This document shows, piece after piece, positions 46,679-57,840 of a stretch of DNA of 64,000 bases. The stretch spans positions 9,344,993-9,408,992 of the forward strand of contig OY540814.1 of assembly GCA_961205875.1 (NCBI GenBank). Reading direction: 5' to 3'. The position numbers were made by a program, and so were the translations under genes. The DNA is from Sialis fuliginosa (Eukaryota; Arthropoda; Insecta; Megaloptera; Sialidae). Each line of letters opens with the position of its first letter. The first letter of the stretch is position 1. The notes beneath the pieces are model-generated. The model worked only from the letters and a program-made list of their open reading frames with translations. It was not told the DNA's origin and did no database searches.

Positions 46679-47389
46679 AGAAAAACATCTGCCAAGTGAA
46701 TGCACAGTGTTTCCTCGTGCTAAATTCACCAGAGGTAGTTAATTATTAAACAATTTAAATAAAAACCGATAGTGTTCAGAAAATTGCCTGGAATTGGTTA
46801 ACCATTTATTTTTTATACAATTTTACTAAGAAATATTAGTTCGAAATTTTTTTTTGACAAATGAAATTTAAAACGTCAAAATGACATTTAATATGTCCAA
46901 GCAAATATCAATTTAAAAAAAAAAAAACAAAACACGAATTTTTAAAATAAATTGAGATAAATCTTTATAAGGGAATATTTTACAACAAACGTAGACATAT
47001 TATATTATAGGAAATTTAATGCTGTACAAAAAATATTCTATAAAATTTTCACGTAAAATATGTCGTTCTTGAGATATCTTGAAAAATAAATATTTTGGGA
47101 TGTCACTCCTCCCCCTTACACAGGATTTTGAAATGGAGCCGTCCTCAAACCAGACTCAACCATTCCACCAAGTTTCAATAATATCGGTTCAGTGGTTCAT
47201 GAGTTATACGTGTGACAAGGATTCAAGGGACATACGGACGGACAGACAGACAGACATGGAACGAAAAGTGTTTGTCTTGATTTGAAACGGAAAGATCAAT
47301 TTAAAATTTTGAAATCGGAGAACATTTTTTTTGTCTCAATCTGAAACGATCGCAATGCTTCTCGTATCTTTGATATTGCGAAGAAGCAA
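46679..47389 (+). repeat. Repeat family A, copy 5 (near full length)
   Basis: It begins AAAAACATCTGCCAAGTGAA and includes CTCAAACCAGACTCAACC, GTGGTTCATGAGTTATACGT, GGACGGACAGACAGACAGAC and the right end CTTTGATATTGCGAAGAAGC. The plus-strand frames at 47,079 and 47,331 lie in it and are repeat by-products. Confidence 0.85.
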
Positions 47390-47424
47390 AATCATTGAAA
47401 CAGGTATAACCAACGACTTAGGAG

Positions 47425-47554
47425 CAGTGGCGTCGCTAGGGGGGTCGGTCCGACCCGTGCGTCACGCTCAATGGGATGACACCCGTATAATTTATTTAAA
47501 CATAATTTTCACCCCCCCCCCCCCCCCCATCCACCTCCCCTATCGACGCTACTT
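47425..47554. mobile_element. Short TIR element (CAGTGGCGTCGCTAGGGG ends)
   Basis: The left end CAGTGGCGTCGCTAGGGGGG pairs with an inward right end AAGTAGCGTCGATAGGGGAG. It is about 130 bp and holds a 17-base C run at 47,512-47,528. CAGTGGCG-type termini are frequent in insect non-autonomous DNA elements; the superfamily is not assigned. The end at 24,584 looks related. Confidence 0.65.
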
Positions 47555-48641
47555 CTTGGAAGTTAACACAAAATAAACACATTCATTCATATATAAATAA
47601 ATTTATAAACTCTCTTTATTGAATTTCAATTTACATGATAAATAACAAAACTATGTTTTATAATTTCTAAGATCTCAGTCGGTAGAAACGACAAACGCTG
47701 TGAAAAACTATTTTAATTGCAACTTATAGAAATTTCGTTAGAGATACATTTGTTCTGAGGTAATGAAATTTGAAATATACACATAGAATAACTTTGCCAG
47801 TATTACAGTTTACACTACACTAAACTTTATGTTGTTGTATACGTTACGCTATTCAACAAAGTGGCGTGTTTTTCGTAAATAGCTAACTTTGCTGAAACAG
47901 CGCCAATTATAGAATTGTATCGTTTTTCGATAATGATTAAACCTATGTCCGTAACAATTACCAATATGAACTATGTTAGTTTGTATGTTAAAATAAAGGG
48001 TAAGTGAGGGGAAATGGGTGTGAGGGGTAGATGGGAGGTATTTTTTTAGAAAATTTTCCATTTGTTTGATATGCACTTTAGAGCTGTAACAAATGCATAA
48101 ATGTGATACGTACTGGTTCTTAAACTTAATGGCAAAAATATATTTACCGTTTTTGTTGAATCTAAAAAAGTACAAAATATTTTTTTGTCGGCATAAACTT
48201 TTAAAAAAATTTGAAAGGTGTTTTACACTTTTCCAGGCTTTACAATAATATTCTACAAAAATTTACAAATTCCGATGACGAGGTGATGGGGATGTAGAAA
48301 ATTTTACTCCCCAATTCCCCTCCTGTGGGAAATTGGGTGATAATTTTTAAATTCAAAAAAATATAAAATATTATCTTCACGTATAATGATTAATTAATGT
48401 ATAAACTTAATTCTTCACACTTTTTATTAAAAAAGGAGCAGGTTTCTAAAAATTAACTTTAGATACATATTGTAGTTTTTTAAGTGGAAAAAATTTTCAA
48501 ATTAAAACCAGTGTAAAGATATATTTTAAAGTTTTTTTTTTTAATACCTAATTACTCACTAATTTTGAACATGTGTTCTTTATGAGTTACAGACGCCGCA
48601 CCTAACTCTTATGGATCCTAACGCTCCTTTCATCTCTCTCA
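47555..48641. other. AT-rich non-genic stretch
   Basis: The minus-strand 108-codon frame at 47,849-48,175 has no recognisable domain and contains a GGGG-rich antisense tract (about 48,005-48,035). The text at 48,285-48,335 (CTCCCCAATTCCCCTCCTGT) resembles older Helitron-like interior. Nothing here is called a gene. Confidence 0.4.
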
Positions 48642-49293
48642 TCTCTATAAAATATAAAAATAAATTTTCGTTTGTACGAGGCTTATAGACTCGGGAATTA
48701 TTAAACCGATTTAAATGCGGTTTTCACCAATAGTAAGATAATTTTTCTGTATAAAAACATAGTACTTAGCCATGGAATACAGAATTCTATAATTTACGGT
48801 TTCAGTATTTTATTAATTTAGGTCATTATGATAACGTCTCGTTCAAATATTTTGTCGAACAAATAGATGATATTTGAAACATGGTAACAATTAAATATTT
48901 TGAAATATATTGATTGAAAATTGAAATATAAAGAAACATTCCCCTTCCAAGAAAGGTAAAATATCGAAATTAATTATTATGTTTGTTGCTAACCTACTTA
49001 TTTATTTATTCATTTTTGATTTCCATACAAATTCTAAGATGGGACCTGGTGTATCCTGGGAGTTTGAAAATATAATTTAACACGATTTTTTCAATAACTA
49101 CTGTACGGATTTTATTCCTGTTTTCACTAATGGATAGGTAATGTTTAGGTGTATAATTATTGTATATTTTGTGTAAAAGTCGGAAAAAAACAATTCGCGG
49201 TGAATCGTGTGTTGTGGGTATGTGGGTGGGTATGATCACTTAATACTTAATTGAATTAATAACCCTGGGTAACACCAGGTCCAATGCGCTAGT
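48642..49293 (+). mobile_element. Helitron-like element (family I, near full length)
   Basis: It starts A|TCTCTATAAAATATAAAAAT and ends with the stem CCTGG...CCAGG at 49,264-49,279, nine bases, then CTAG at 49,289-49,292 followed by T. A TC start, a 3' hairpin and a CTAG-T end are Helitron hallmarks. It is about 651 bp, lacks Rep/helicase coding and is therefore non-autonomous. Copies with the same 3' end lie at 50,905 and 39,757. Confidence 0.6.
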
Positions 49294-50904
49294 CAAGAAT
49301 AAAAATCGATTTACTGTGATGTCACCGTCGAAAATTTGATATACACCATCCGGTAGAATATGTATTAAAGATTCTGCTTGTTATTAGAAGCCAAAACAAT
49401 ATTTATTTTCAATAGATTCTTAATACTTACATATCACAAAAATCGCAGATGTTTTTTTCAAATCCTCAAATGTAGATAAATTTCAGAAATGTAACAGTAG
49501 AAATGTAGAAAATTTGAAAGTAATGTTTTGCGCTTAACTGCTGTTTTGTACGAGCATATATGAAGGGTCTATAGTGGGTACTAAAAACGTGACATTTTTC
49601 CCACTTTTTGTTGCTCAAATCCAGTTGCAAATCGTATATAGTGACTGTGTCCACTTCTGAGAATTGATATCAAAGTGTACAAAAACTTTGTCTCGTAGTT
49701 TTTATTTAAACTGACATTTTCATAAAAATAGATATCATATTATATGTTTTACTATAAACACAAACTTTTATCTGACTCTACCGACGTCAATTTTATGAAA
49801 CATGAAATGGGTTGAATTTAAAAAATGTAAGAATGTAACCAAATCATTTTTTCTCCTACGTATCGTATAACAAATCTTTTATATATATATATATATATAT
49901 ATGTATATACATTTTTTTGGCGAATATATATCAGTAGAATCGCTCCTTGTCCATCTATTAAAATACGGTAATATCAAAGTAATATAATAAAAATAAATTT
50001 TATAGATACGTAAACATAACATGTATGTACAATGTCATAACGTAATTTCTTAATCTAAACTTTATAACTTAGCCGATAACGTTGATTAACTTGAAGCGAA
50101 CTTTCCATTGAATTTATCCTACAATCTAAGTCACTGCAAACAGGATTCTAATAAGAGTAAAACTATGAGTTTCAACATTCTAAGTAGATACGGCATTTTG
50201 AATTACGTCTACGTCTATAATAGTATGTCTTCACTATTGAAAGTTAGTAAGTATATGTGCTTTATAAATTATTATATCATAGTATGTAATCTCAGATTTT
50301 TAAACAAGATTGTTATTGCTTAACTCTGCAGTGGTTGTACCAAGTATTCAGTGAATTTTATTTTGTAGCGAAAATAATAATATTTAATAAATAGGTTAAT
50401 GTTTATAAAAGCTGTTAAAGTGAATATTACTGATTATATTACAAAGTTCCATGATATTTAGAATACAGAGTTAAAAAAAACACTCCCTCTTTGCTACAGG
50501 TTGCATAAACTATAATGTACTTACTTAAAAAAGAAGAAAGTTCTATCGCGTGGCTTGCTCAGTCACCATTATTTTTGGTTCGGAGTATATTGTATATATG
50601 GATTTTAGTTAAAAATGTATTGTCATCTGTCGTTTAGGTGCATTTAAAAATAAAAATAGACTCTATTTTGTATAATATTATAATGATTAAAAAAAAGTTT
50701 TTATCAGTCTGGACTGCAATAATATAAATATTAATATCAAATATTTCCCAATTTTCCACATTAAATTATGATAACTATTGGAAAGCATGTTACATTTAAT
50801 AAAAATCTTTATTAATACGTGTTTTGTTTGCATGATGTTAGAACATACAACTGTCATTTATATAAAAACACAGTAGCCTTTGAATAAAAAAATCTATATA
50901 TTCC
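49294..50904. other. AT-rich non-genic stretch
   Basis: Apart from the AT microsatellite nothing is recognised. The frames at 49,466 and 50,108 have no protein pattern. Confidence 0.5.
49881..49902. repeat. (AT)n microsatellite
   Basis: About 22 bases of alternating AT. Confidence 0.9.
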
Positions 50905-51226
50905 AAGAAAGGTAAAATATCGAAAACAATTATTGTGAATGTTACTTACCAATAGATTTATTTATTGGTTTTTGATTTTCATACAAATTCTAAGACTACC
51001 TAATTTTGCACGATTTTCTCAATAACTACTGTACAGATTTTATTCCGGTTTTCACTAAAGGATAGGCTAAGTTTAGGTGTATAATTTTTGTATATTTTGT
51101 GTAAATTTCATGAAATTAGAATAAAAGAATTCGCGGTGAACCGGTTGTGGGCACATTGGGTTGGCATGATTATTTTATGTTTAATTGAATTAATATCATC
51201 GGTTACACCGAGTCCAATGCACTTGT
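50905..51226 (+). mobile_element. Helitron-like family I, 5'-truncated copy
   Basis: It starts in the shared CCAAGAAAGGTAAAATATCG and continues through CTACTGTACAGATTTTATTC, TTTAGGTGTATAATTTTTGT and AATTCGCGGTGAACC. It ends with TCGGTTACACCGA (a perfect 5-bp stem), then GTCCAATGCACTTG-T. The stem sequence differs from the 49.3-kb copy yet still pairs. Confidence 0.65.
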
Positions 51227-53424
51227 TTTTTCATAAATGGCAAAATTTGTCCGCCATCTTGAATTTGTATTATATTAAAATATATTATTTTTTTCGTCCA
51301 ATATGAAATAAGTGTTACTTTTGACTCTCGTTTACATAAATTCAATTTAATAAAAGCTTATAAATTATTATAATATAAATATTGTAATATTTAAATGACT
51401 AATGTCCAGTATTATAAAGGAGCTAAGTAACAAAATTTGCTAGCTTACAAGCACTTTGAAATGGGGAATTAATTTTGTGATAGTATCTATGTATTTGTTT
51501 TGGAATTAAGATCAGTGATACTTCAACTTACTACAACACAGTTGGCGACTCTGACCATACAAAATAATTTTCATATCACCGCTGTTTTAATACCGTTGTC
51601 GTTTACCTACAACTTGTGCGCGAAACTTGTCAAACACTACATGAAACTTTATGGAAACAATCAGATAGGTTTGATACCCTATTTGAAAATGCTTTTTTGC
51701 TTGCTCGTTTATAATATCGGACATAATTTTAAGTTATTATTATCAAATATATCTAATATGTTATTACTTGGTGAGGGTATGGGGTGGGGGATAACATAAA
51801 CTTTTGGCCCAGTATGCTAGGGGGGACATTTTTAACTGTGAGTGTATTGGCAAAATATAAATATAATATAAACTGTGCATGTATAATGTACATATTATAA
51901 CGTTATAAAAATAATAAGTACTAAATATTTATATCCGTGCACTATGTTGTACTTCCTCTATGCTTAAAAACAAAAGCATACGTGTGTTTGTTCTAGTTTT
52001 GTATGTAATTTACAAATCAATAGGAACAGTAAAAAATAAATTACATAGAAATGTAGTAATGGAGTACAGAATGTACGTATAGTTTGACCGAGTTATAAGT
52101 TAGAAAATTATTTTCATATCAAACTTCTTTTCGGTGATAATCTGTCTAGTAATTTACATAAGAAACAGTCTGTTTCTTACTAAAATATACACTTTTCATT
52201 AACAAGTTCATAAACTTTATAATTATTTTCAGCTTATTTCAAATTATTTTAAACTATTCGAGCGTGAAGTTTTTTTTTCGAGAGTAAAGGTCGTTAATTA
52301 GTAGATGTTTGCATTTAAGAGTTTTCATTATTACTGAAAAACATGTTGTTGTTTTTGTATTAAGAATATTATTGTTCAAGCAAGACTTTTTCTTTGAAAT
52401 AATGAATGTATTTACATTATTTAAATATTAATAGTTTTAAAAGTATAGCTTCACCTCCAAAGTTTATTATTTGAAATAATAGCTTTCTAAATTAGTTTAT
52501 TATTATAATTATTTGTATAATATATACCCTTACAAAATGTTTATTTACCCGTAAATGTTTATTAACGTGGAGAATAATAATTCAATTTAAAGTTCTTTAA
52601 CAAAGATAAACTTTTACAATTCATGTTATTAAAAATTTCAGTATGAGAAAATGATATGCATACATTATTATATTTTTTGTATGTGCTTAGTGCTCATACA
52701 CTTATTGTTAGTTTTATACAAAAAGTATAATTTGAATAGAAACAGTAAAGTAATCTTAGATCTATTCAAACTTATCTATACATATACAATGTAGAATTAT
52801 TGTTGTATATATACCTAACTAAAAGTTACGTTACAATATACTTTTTCACGTTTATTCTTATACTTGTACAAACTATTCCAGAAGTCTGGAAAGTATCAAA
52901 AATACAATAAAATACAAATTTCACCCAAGAAAAGTTTTACTCTATACGTGCTGCTGACATTTTTATTATGATTATTATGGTCTATATTTGATTTGGAATA
53001 TAAGTCCGAGCTTTTTGCTAACAAAATGTGTAAAAATTCGACAAACTAAACTAGATACTGAAGTTTTCTTGCAAAGTTTTCTACGTAAGTGTCAGTTTTT
53101 TCCACTTGTTCGTTACTTTTCTAAAGCACCTGCTACAGATACAATACCAGATGTCGACTGACTGTGTCCAGTCTTGGTTCACACATTTTCAGCGGCCTCA
53201 TAAAATATTCACGAGAAAGGTGATGTCATGTTTTGTTAAAGATAAAATAATTCAACTACGTATACAATTTATTTACTTATCAAAAAACATCGAAAGCGGT
53301 TATTCAATATATCTATTGTTATTGTTACTGAATAAATATCTAAAAAAATCGTTTAATACTATAATTTAAAAATATTTCAATTTTATATCACTACAAAAAT
53401 GAAACAATTAATTTTTTTAAACTT
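51227..53424. other. AT-rich non-genic stretch
   Basis: No gene is recognised. The 99-codon plus-strand frame at 51,500-51,799 is Leu/Ile/Asn-rich with no domain. The frame at 53,106-53,369 contains an acceptor-like TTTTCAG at about 53,190 but nothing coherent. Confidence 0.45.
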
Positions 53425-53915
53425 TAAAAAAAACATCTGCCAAGTAAATGTACAGTGCTTCTTCGTACTAAATTCACCAAAGGTAGTTAATTATTGAACA
53501 ATTTAAATAAAAACCGATAAAGTGTTCAGATAAATTACCTGGCATTGGTTAACCATTTCATTTTTGTACAATTTTACTAAAAAAATATTATTTCGAAATT
53601 AAGTAAATATTTTGGAATGTCACCCCTCTCCCTTACACACGATTTTGATGATTTTGAAATGGTACCGTCCTCAAGCCAGACCCAACCATCCAACCAAGTA
53701 TCATTAATATCGGTTCAGTGGTTAATGAGTTATGCGTGTGACAATAATTCAGGGGACAGACACACACACAGACAGACAGTCACGAAATGAAAAGTTTTTG
53801 TTTTGACATGAAACAGAAAGATCAATTTAAAATTTTGAAATCGGAGAACAATTTTTTTGGCTCATTCTAAAACGATCACAAAGCTTCTCGTATCTTCGAT
53901 ATTGTGAGGAAGCAA
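53425..53915 (+). repeat. Repeat family A, copy 6 (internal deletion)
   Basis: It has the left end AAACATCTGCCAAGTAAATG and the right end TATCTTCGATATTGTGAGGA, but a deletion near 53,600 removes the middle ~200 bp found in copies 3 and 5. The tetranucleotide tract is reduced (CACACACAGACAGACAG). Confidence 0.85.
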
Positions 53916-54440
53916 TACTATTACGTTAAGAAAAAAATATTATAATTATAAATAATCATTTATTAAGAAGATTTTTTTAGACATGCTTCTAGTATTTATT
54001 AATATAACGTTAGGTTGCATACTGCAATTTATTTTCGAAAGAATATCTAACAATACTTATTTTGACCATTCCTATAGACCAAAGATCTTCAAACCCCGTG
54101 ATTCCGTGAGGGAAATTAAAATTTAGAAAAAATAATTATATAGCACTCAGACGAATTGACTGACGTTTACTAGCTAATAAATAAATATAAAGATACATAT
54201 TTGAAAATTAATGTATTCCAAAAAGTTACTAGTGTTCGTAAAATAGCCATTTGAGTTTTTCTACTTGTATATAGCTATAATATATTTTTTAAGGGTGGAA
54301 AGAGGTTCGTCGAAAAAAACCTTCTAGTTCTAAGGGTTCCGCGAGTTGACAAAGTTTGAAGACCACTGCTATAGACAAACAAATTGCATGCATTGACAAT
54401 CTATTAACACTACAATAACAATCAACTAAACAATGGAAGT
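53916..54440. other. AT-rich non-genic stretch
   Basis: Nothing firm is seen. TTCAAACCCCGTGATTCCGT at 54,090 and the inverse text GGGTTCCGCGAGTTGACAAA at 54,339 with TTTGAAGACCACTG at 54,355-54,368 resemble the two ends of a CAGTGGTCTTCAAA-type hAT element about 300 bp long. Confidence 0.35.
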
Positions 54441-54879
54441 GTTCGAGAGAGAGATAGAATCATTATACATCTGTTAAGATCCAAGTTGTATAACAACAAA
54501 TAATCCAATATGTCTGCAAATGACATCCGAAACGGGAACTAGTTTACATACGACAATCGAGACAATAATATTCATCAGGGACTGTAGGCAATAATAAATA
54601 AAGACAAACACCGTCAAGTGGGTTTCGCTAACGGCCATAACCCGCCAGTCGAAAAAGTCTACGGACAATTCACGATCACATAAACATGGAATAAATGCGC
54701 ATAAAAAGGGCAGTAAGTTGTGGAAAGTGTATACAATACCGTCTCTGGGAGTCGAACAGATCCCGTCAGAACATAAACTTAAACCTAAAACGTCGGTCTG
54801 TAGCGGCGGAGTCGCACAAAAATTGTGTTGAAGATGCTTGTTTTTTATTGCTTCTGCTCGTAAGCTGCTCTGTCTGCAG
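54441..54879 (+). promoter_or_regulatory. Promoter-like island with possible first exon
   Basis: A unique, GC-balanced block. GAGAGAGAGA lies at about 54,445, CATAAAAAG at 54,700-54,708, and a splice-donor-like GCAG|GTATGC after 54,879. A start near 54,730 is expected, giving a ~150-nt first exon. A plus frame through it has a hydrophobic CFLLLLLVSC run near its end, but its only ATG (54,695) lies upstream of the expected start. The exon is therefore probably untranslated, or the TATA call is wrong. The initiator match is poor. Confidence 0.3.
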
Positions 54880-55320
54880 GTATGCTGACTTTATTGTACT
54901 TTACCGCCATTATATAGTAGTTGGAAAAATACAATTTTATTATAGTTAAGTGTGTTTTCTTACCAACATATTTTGTTATTACATATTTTACCGCGGCGAA
55001 ATTTATTTAAATCTGTTTTTAAATGCCGTAAAATATTAACACTTTACTTATTTTTTAATATCAAGAGAGTAGGTACCTACATAATAATGATTAACGCGTT
55101 TATGCTTTTCTTGTATCCTTATATGTATTTCTTGGTCATTCAATCAAAGTAATTACGTTACAATATTTACTTTTTATTTTTTATTTTATTTTTGTAAGAT
55201 AATGTAATAAATAGGTGGTATACTTCGTATCTATTTTGACTTACATGATTTAAAAGTATTGTCAAAAATTTTACATACAAAATATGATTTTGGTAAAAAA
55301 ATAAATATTAAAAACGCTAT
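54880..55320. other. AT-rich non-genic stretch
   Basis: The 66-codon frame at 54,952-55,152 is hydrophobic by AT bias only. Nothing else is seen. Confidence 0.45.
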
Positions 55321-55774
55321 CAGTTTTAACTCATTTCATATACACCTATAGCTCTTTGAACTGTTTTTATAGAAAATTAAATTTCCTATAAAATTACCAT
55401 TTAACTTATTTTGATAGAAAGAATAGTTTAGTCGTGAGAGCTTTTTGGACGTATAATTCAACAAATAAATCACTTTGAATGTCTGTAACTTTTTGATGCG
55501 TTGAATTGAGAGTCATGGCTTTGTAGACACATTTATAGAGAATTTTATTTTCTACTCAATGATGTCCTTATAATACTTTCATCAGTTATTATGAATCAGT
55601 AATACCAACTAAATACTAAAAAATCATTTTCCCATTTTATTTAAATGGGAAACGGACTCCCCCTTGCGGCACTTCTAAAAATTTAACTACAAGGTAATCC
55701 TTCGACGAGGATTTATTTTAGGTTAAAAAACATCCGTATTTCGTACCGAGAAAGAGCAATTTTTTGACACCCTG
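55321..55774. mobile_element. Family D, copy 2
   Basis: It matches 15,812-16,205, for example CTATAAAATTACCATTTAAC, AACAAATAAATCACTTTGAA and TAATCCTTCG(A/G)CGAGGATTT. The right end has ATTTAAATGGGAAACGGACT-CCCCCTTGCGGC, whose inverse forms the left end of copy 1, and finishes TTTTTTGACACCCTG. The inverted left end is absent from this copy. Confidence 0.75.
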
Positions 55775-56420
55775 TTTTACACATACTTACCTATATCTTA
55801 CTAATAAGTAAAAATATCAGCATTCTCAATTTGTTTCTTCAACTTCGCGATCCAGTTATGGTCTTACAAATATTCAAATCGTGTCTTATATCATCACTTA
55901 CAATTAGTATGAAATTGACGCGAACCAAAGAAATATGACTTTATCTTTTTATTAAAAGTTTGATACTGAGAATATGTCTGTATGTGCAGTTTTATTTTTA
56001 TAAATTTCTGAACAATGTAACAGCTAAAAAATAAATATCGAATTTAAGCATATTTACAAATAACAAGCAGTATACAGAAAAATCACACCCATATTCCTGC
56101 GTTCCAAATGTTAACATATTTTGTGTGAATCGATTCATATTTTACTGACATACTCGTATCAGCCATAACCATAAAATTTATGTTTACTACAAGAGGGTGA
56201 AGGTAACGTAGTTTGTTGGGGAGTTATTACAGTTTCCACATGGATGTAAAAACAAGAGGCTAAAGGATCTCATTATTGTCAATTACTACGTATCAGATGT
56301 TTCTTTGTTCAAGTTTGATAACGATAGAAAAGTTCTGCATATAAAAAATTTATTTTTAAAATTTTATAATTTTTTTTTATAAAATACTTAAGAATTTTAC
56401 AATTTACTATGTATATTATA
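55775..56420. other. AT-rich non-genic stretch
   Basis: No coding frame or repeat copy is recognised. Confidence 0.5.
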
Positions 56421-57434
56421 TGGACATAGATATGGGTCCAACCGAAATTCACGATTATATTCCGGTTCTGGTTATAACCGGAACTGGTAAATTCCAATCA
56501 GATTATGCCGGAATTTTGAAACTTTATAATTACTCTCTACTAAAAAAATCATAAATAGTATACCTACATTATTTTTGTTCAAAAAATCAAACATAAATAA
56601 AATAATTATGATATTACAACATTTTATTAACAAAAAATTCACTGAAAAGAATCATTTCATAATACAAATGCAGTTTGTTTACATTTTGTTCGACATAAGT
56701 ATGGTTGTAATTATAACATTAATAAATTGACCTTAATTATTCAACTTATTTGTTAATTTATCACATTTAATTTATTTATCATAGGAGAAAGGATTACCGA
56801 GGGTCTTAGGATACTTGATACTCTTAATGATAATGGCATTAATAAAAATGTCATTATAGTACGAACATTGAACTGTGCAAGTATAAATCAAAGATTTTTG
56901 AAATTTTCGGATTGTTATGGTGTTAAAAGAATACTTGTTCTGCATTTTTTAATAATAATCTAGCCCTAGATCTGTTTTCTTCAAAAACATTTCCCGCCTC
57001 CGAGAATATCCTCTCCGAATAGACGTACCTACCTACTATACTTATCTAACAGTATTGTTTATGATAATGCATCATTTGTACTTTATATAGTAATTTATTG
57101 GTGCTTTAATTCCAAATAGTAGGAATTCTTTTATCTACACAAATATAATAATAATAAATAATACCATCTTCTCTATTGCGACTTTGTCTAAATGCTGTTT
57201 GTGATTTTTCACATTTATAATTTGATACTAGAAATGTAATAAGATTTAAGTAAGTGAGATAATTATCTATGTATAAAGCATGCATATATTATTTGAGTTA
57301 TATAATTATTATTATTAATAAAAAGAGAATTTTATGAAAAAAATTCCGACTCCGGCTGGATTTTTTTGTGAATTCTGGTAATTCCGGTTCCCATTAGAAT
57401 TAAAAATTCCAGTTCCGGTACACGCGTGGACATG
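56421..57434 (-). mobile_element. Decayed hAT transposon (~1 kb)
   Basis: Near-identical 8-base flanks, TGGACATA (56,421-56,428) and TGGACATG (57,427-57,434), bracket the element. The ends are loosely inverted and share CCGGAA(C/T)TGG/ATTCCGG themes: left TTCCGGTTCTGGTTATAACC, right AAATTCCAGTTCCGGTACAC. A transposase C-terminal motif lies in the middle on the minus strand, which fixes orientation. Most of the coding region is lost. Confidence 0.7.
56923..57027 (-). pseudogene. hAT transposase C-terminal (dimerisation) fragment
   Basis: The minus-strand frame from 57,027 gives SERIFSEAGNVFEENRSRAR followed by LLLKNAEQVFF and a TAA at 56,923. The pattern S-E-R-x-F-S-x-A-G-N, then R-(S/N)-R and a Leu-rich stretch ending near N, is the conserved hAT C-terminal domain that mediates transposase dimerisation. 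An in-frame TAG lies shortly upstream. The DDE catalytic residues and BED finger are not recognised, so the copy is inactive. The natural stop shortly after the motif matches the normal C-terminus of the family. Confidence 0.8.
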
Positions 57435-57609
57435 GAACTTGAAAAATATGACTAGCACTTACGCGCTTTGAATGATAACAAATAATATATACTTATAATT
57501 ATAATTATAATATATTATAAGTGAATAATTAGTTATAAAATATGTACAAAAAAATATATAAAAATGAAACTTTTAAGAAGTGTTCTTTAAAATGCAAATA
57601 AAAAAACAG
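57435..57609. other. AT-rich spacer
   Basis: Nothing recognisable is seen. Confidence 0.5.
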
Positions 57610-57840
57610 ATATGCACGCAGAAACAAGAAAGCACGCTTTCCACTTTTTCTTTTTAACAAAAAGGTTTCCGACATATAAAAGGTTAATTGTCAATAAGCA
57701 TCCATCCGCGACTGGATGGGTTGGTGCGCGCGCTATTATTTTAATGCATCACCATTTCTCACATCAAAGGGGACAGGATACAGGGCCCGCTTCACGTAGA
57801 TGGAGCGAAAATGTAAAATTACCATTAATGTAATAGATGT
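57610..57840 (+). promoter_or_regulatory. TATA-box candidate in a GC-richer island
   Basis: TATAAAAG at 57,675-57,682 is followed by an initiator-like CCATCC with its A at 57,704, 29 bases from the first T. A hairpin CCATCC...GGATGG (57,702-57,719) overlaps the expected start. The overlapping 73-codon frame (57,612-57,833) has no known pattern. Confidence 0.3.

Noticed and set aside
47079-47576. Two plus-strand frames of 68 and 81 codons
   Set aside because: They run through repeat family A and a small inverted-repeat element and have no independent support.
47849-48175. 108-codon minus-strand frame
   Set aside because: No recognisable pattern, repetitive GGGG/CCCC tract inside, and AT-driven residues elsewhere.
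49881-49902. AT run as a possible TATA promoter
   Set aside because: It is a simple microsatellite with no initiator or island.
51500-51799. 99-codon plus-strand frame
   Set aside because: Composition follows AT bias; no domain, Kozak context, promoter or splice context was seen.
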